Positions 61,370 to 64,000 of a stretch of DNA of 64,000 nucleotides are shown here, piece by piece (position 1 is the first letter of the stretch; every line of letters begins with the position of its first letter). The stretch is from Neorhizobium tomejilense. Lineage in GTDB: Bacteria > Pseudomonadota > Alphaproteobacteria > Rhizobiales > Rhizobiaceae. The stretch spans positions 145,169 through 209,168 of the forward strand of contig PVBG01000011.1 in NCBI GenBank assembly GCA_002968845.1. Direction: 5' to 3'. The notes under the pieces were generated by a model that was not told the DNA's origin, did no database searches, and worked only from the letters and a program-made list of their open reading frames with translations. Position numbers and translations under genes: made by a program.

Positions 61370-62407
61370 TCAGCCGGCAAGCGGCGGGTTGAGGCGGGCA
61401 AAACCTTCCTGGCGCCGATAGGGGAAATGCGGGTAGGGGGCTGTGACGGCGCTGGCCGCATCCAGCCCGCCGATCTGTTCCGCAGTCAGCGACCAGCCGA
61501 CGGCCCCCAGATTCTGGCGAAGCTGCTCCTCGTTGCGGGCGCCTATGATTACCGAGGAGACGGTCGGCCGGCTGGTGAGCCAGTTGATCGCCACCTGCGG
61601 CACCGTCTTGCCCGTCTCGTCGGCCACCACCTGCAACGCATCTACGACGCGGTAGAGCAGCTCGTCTTCGACGGGCGGGCCGAAATCCGCCGTCTCGTGC
61701 AGACGGCTGCCTTCCGGAAGCGGCTTGCCGCGGCTGATCTTGCCGGTGAGGCGTCCCCAGCCGAGCGGGCTCCACACCAGCGCGCCGAGCCCCTGGTCCT
61801 GTCCCAGCGGCATCAGGTCCCATTCATAGTCGCGGCCGACCAGCGAATAATAGACCTGGTTTACGACATAACGCGTCCAGCCATGTTTCTCGGCGGCGGC
61901 GAGCGACTTCATGATCTGCCAGCCGGAGAAGTTCGAGACCCCGATGTAACCCAGCTTGCCGTCCTTCACGAGCTGGTCGAGCGTCGAGACGACCTCTTCG
62001 ACAGGCGTGGAGGCATCGAAGGCATGCAGCTGGAAGATGTCGATATGGTCGGTGCCGAGCCGCTTCAGGGCCGCATCCACCGCGCCGATCAGGCGGGATC
62101 GCGACGAGCCCCAGTCGTTCGGCCCGTCGCCGGTCGGCAGGCTGGCCTTGGTGGAGATCAGCACCTCGCCCCGCCGGCCCTTGATCGCCTCACCCAGCAC
62201 CTCTTCCGAAGCACCGGCCGAATAGACGTCGGCCGTGTCGAACAGGTTGACGCCGGCCTCGAGGCAAATGTCGACAAGGCGGCGGGCTTCTTCGACATCG
62301 GTCGTGCCCCAGTGGCTGAACAGCGGGCCGGAGCCGCCGAACGTGCCGGCTCCGAAGCTTAAGACCGGCACTCTGAGGCCGGATTGTCCGAGATTGCGGT
62401 ATTCCAT
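61370..62407 (-). CDS. Aldo-keto reductase
   Basis: 345 residues, related to the YajO/Tas-like group. NLFDTADVYSAGASEE and GYIGVSNFSGWQIMK are visible. Lies between the other AKR and the MFS gene and is likely co-transcribed with the MFS gene, 24 bases apart. Confidence 0.9.
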   Translation of the reverse strand: MEYRNLGQSGLRVPVLSFGAGTFGGSGPLFSHWGTTDVEEARRLVDICLEAGVNLFDTADVYSAGASEEVLGEAIKGRRGEVLISTKASLPTGDGPNDWGSSRSRLIGAVDAALKRLGTDHIDIFQLHAFDASTPVEEVVSTLDQLVKDGKLGYIGVSNFSGWQIMKSLAAAEKHGWTRYVVNQVYYSLVGRDYEWDLMPLGQDQGLGALVWSPLGWGRLTGKISRGKPLPEGSRLHETADFGPPVEDELLYRVVDALQVVADETGKTVPQVAINWLTSRPTVSSVIIGARNEEQLRQNLGAVGWSLTAEQIGGLDAASAVTAPYPHFPYRRQEGFARLNPPLAG

Positions 62408-62431
62408 GATGGTGATCCTCGAGTGTGAAAA

Positions 62432-63628
62432 CTATTCGGCGGGGCAGGAGAGGGCAGGCGCCCCGTTTATGGCGGTTTCGCGCTTGTCCAGCCGGATGGC
62501 GAAGAGGGCGACGGCAAGTGCTGCAAGCGGCACCAGGCCGGCGATCAGCGTGACCGAGCCGAGACCGGGGCCATGGTCAATGACCACACCGCCGAGCCAG
62601 GCGCCGATCGCATTGCCGAGATTGAAGGCGGCGATGTTGAACGACGAGGCAAGCCCCTGGCCGGCGCCTTCGGCCTTCTGCAGCACCCAGATCTGCAACG
62701 GCGAGACGGTGGCGAACGCTGCGGCGCCGAACAGGCCGATGGCGATGACGGCCAGCACCGGCTGGTGGATCGCAGCCGTCAGCGCCAGTAGCACGACGGA
62801 GAGCGCGATGAGGCTGGCGACAATGGTTGGCACCAGATGGCGGTCGGCAAGCCAGCCGCCGGCGAGGTTGCCGATCACCAGACCGCCGCCGAAGACGAGC
62901 AGGATCGGCGAGACCGCGGCTTCCGAAAAGCCGGTGATCTCGGTGAGGATCGGCGCGATATAGGTGAAGCCCGCAAACACGCCGACCCAACTCAGCACGG
63001 TAATCAAGAGCCCGAGCAGGACCGAGCGGCGGCCGAGCACGGCAAGCGCGCCTTGCGAGCTTTCCTCCTGATTGTCCGCGGCCTTGTCCTTCGGAACGAA
63101 GAGCGCGATGACGGCGAGCGCGACGATACCGATCAGGGTGACCGCAAGGAAGGTCGAGCGCCAGCCGAAGGCCTGGCCGAGCCAGGTGCCGAAGGGCACG
63201 CCGAGAATGTTGGCGACCGTCAGGCCGGTGAACATGATGGCGATGGCCGAAGCCTTTTTGTTCGGAGCGACGAGGCTGGTGGCGACCACCGAACCGACGC
63301 CGAAGAATGAGGCATGCGCGAATGCGGTGAGCACCCTGGCGGCCATCAGCGTCCAGTAGTCGGGTGCCAGCGCACAGGCGAGGTTGCCGACGGTGAACAC
63401 CACCATCAGGCTCATCAGCAGGGTCTTGCGCGACCATTTGCCGGTCAGCATGCCGAGAATGGGTGCGCCGGCGACGACGCCGAGCGCGTAACCGGAGATC
63501 AAGAGGCCGGCGGCCGAGATCGACACGCCGAGATCTTTGCTGACGTCGATCAGCAGGCCCATGATGACGAATTCGGTGACCCCGATGCCAAAGGCACCGG
63601 CCGTCAGCGCGTAGAGAGCAAGAGGCAT
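62432..63628 (-). CDS. MFS exporter, DHA1 type
   Basis: 398 residues with 12 predicted membrane segments. LTAGAFGIGVTEFVIMGLL at the N-terminus and LGMLTGKWSRKTLL as motif A. Exports sugars or drugs in the AraJ-like group; substrate unknown. First gene of a unit with the AKRs. Confidence 0.9.
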   Translation of the reverse strand: MPLALYALTAGAFGIGVTEFVIMGLLIDVSKDLGVSISAAGLLISGYALGVVAGAPILGMLTGKWSRKTLLMSLMVVFTVGNLACALAPDYWTLMAARVLTAFAHASFFGVGSVVATSLVAPNKKASAIAIMFTGLTVANILGVPFGTWLGQAFGWRSTFLAVTLIGIVALAVIALFVPKDKAADNQEESSQGALAVLGRRSVLLGLLITVLSWVGVFAGFTYIAPILTEITGFSEAAVSPILLVFGGGLVIGNLAGGWLADRHLVPTIVASLIALSVVLLALTAAIHQPVLAVIAIGLFGAAAFATVSPLQIWVLQKAEGAGQGLASSFNIAAFNLGNAIGAWLGGVVIDHGPGLGSVTLIAGLVPLAALAVALFAIRLDKRETAINGAPALSCPAE

Positions 63629-63780
63629 TGGCTTGGGTCCTTGTCCTTGGGAGGAAGGAATTGAGGTTGATGCACCGCAATATCGTCACCTCGGACTTGC
63701 GTGTGTAGCCGCATAAGCGGATAATCATTTGTGAATTGAAGTCACAGGTGACATCCTAGGTCGTGCGTGGTCGCCTTCCT

Positions 63781-63949
63781 CTCCCCACCCGTCATCCACG
63801 GGTGGGGAGATCAAAAGCGGCGCGACCATCACGCAAAGGCGACCTTGCAGACGTACGGCGGCGCGGCATTCCTAACCCTCCCCCTTGTGGGGAGGGGTTG
63901 GGGAGGGGTCTTCTCTCGGCCGTAAAACCCCTCCCGCCTGCCGGCCACC
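63781..63949. repeat. Palindromic intergenic repeats near the contig end
   Basis: CTCCCCACCCGT-CATCC-ACGGGTGGGGAG at 63781-63809, then CCTCCCCCTTGTGGGGAGGG and CCTCCCGCCTGCCGGCCACC. Same family as the other repeats, cut by the contig end. Confidence 0.8.
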
Positions 63950-63950
63950 C

Positions 63951-64000
63951 CTTTCTCTTATACACATCTCCGAGCCCACGAGACGGAGCTACATCTCGTA
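63951..64000 (+). other. Sequencing adapter (not genomic)
   Basis: CTTTCTCTTATACACATCT matches the Nextera mosaic end CTGTCTCTTATACACATCT with one mismatch. CCGAGCCCACGAGAC, the i7 index GGAGCTAC and ATCTCGTA (start of the P7 tail) follow. This is library construct, left in the assembly. Confidence 0.97.

Noticed and set aside
1..64000. CRISPR array, prophage, insertion sequence, tRNA or rRNA
   Set aside because: No regularly spaced direct repeats, no integrase or transposase frame and no tRNA cloverleaf sequence was seen by eye; a tRNA scan would settle it.

Overview
The window looks like chromosomal DNA of a Rhizobiaceae bacterium (Rhizobium/Neorhizobium/Agrobacterium type). The evidence is high GC, a cysHDN sulfate-activation operon, a betCBA choline-sulfate operon, an lpiA-acvB pair, a Rhizobium etli type (class 3) asparaginase, an OhrR/Ohr pair, several tiny DUF1127-like genes, and dispersed palindromic intergenic repeats of the rhizobial mosaic (RIME-like) kind. 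No rRNA, tRNA, CRISPR array, prophage or insertion sequence was seen. The last 50 bases are not genomic: they match Illumina Nextera adapter plus index, so the right edge is a contig end.

Layout. 1-3157 (minus): cysN (cut by the window edge), cysD, cysH, with an Rrf2 regulator facing away at 3517. 4036: a 50-residue ParD-like antitoxin that seems to have lost its DNA-binding core. 4626-8479: sulfate ABC transporter sbp-cysT-cysW-cysA. 8714-11391: a short LpiA (lysyl-phosphatidylglycerol synthase without the flippase half) overlapping acvB. 11494-12665: two small envelope proteins and an orphan antitoxin-like gene. 12634-17521 (minus): betC-betB-betA without betI. 18016-24229: an EAL-CBS-GGDEF protein, a quinone oxidoreductase followed by a higBA toxin-antitoxin cassette and a second damaged copy of the oxidoreductase 3' end, a leader/small RNA-like region with DUF1127, a DUF3750 protein and asparaginase.

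24353-33675 holds regulators (two LysR, one DeoR), a DUF4406 protein, two glutathione transferases, a beta-helix Tat protein, a PAS-GAF-GGDEF cyclase, an orphan ParD and a parDE pair. 33732-38876 has a MarR/MFS divergent pair and an exonuclease-ligase pair of the ligase-associated DNA repair system. 38941-46925 has small envelope proteins, a divergent thioredoxin-reductase-like/Rrf2 pair with a striking operator, two tandem L,D-transpeptidases, a phosphotransferase, ohrR/ohr and a TfoX-like protein. 46997-54230 is a detoxification-type region (MarR, DUF899, DUF1579, VOC, hydrolase, reductase, SDR, HxlR, ABC-F). 54410-63628 has a 24-codon ORF, PhnA, a HerA-like ATPase, YihY, acylphosphatase, corA with a candidate leader peptide, two aldo-keto reductases and an MFS exporter.

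How it fits together: the left 8.5 kb imports sulfate and activates and reduces it to sulfite, and betC next door releases sulfate and choline from choline-O-sulfate, so sulfur supply and osmoprotection sit side by side. Much of the rest is stress response: peroxide (OhrR/Ohr), electrophiles (GSTs, AKRs, VOC), membrane charge (LpiA/AcvB), cell wall cross-linking and second-messenger signalling. I found no convincing large undescribed system. The best leads are the higBA insertion scar, the minimal LpiA beside AcvB, the corA leader ORF, the core-deleted ParD, the structured region at 21745-21945, and several unusually clean operators.
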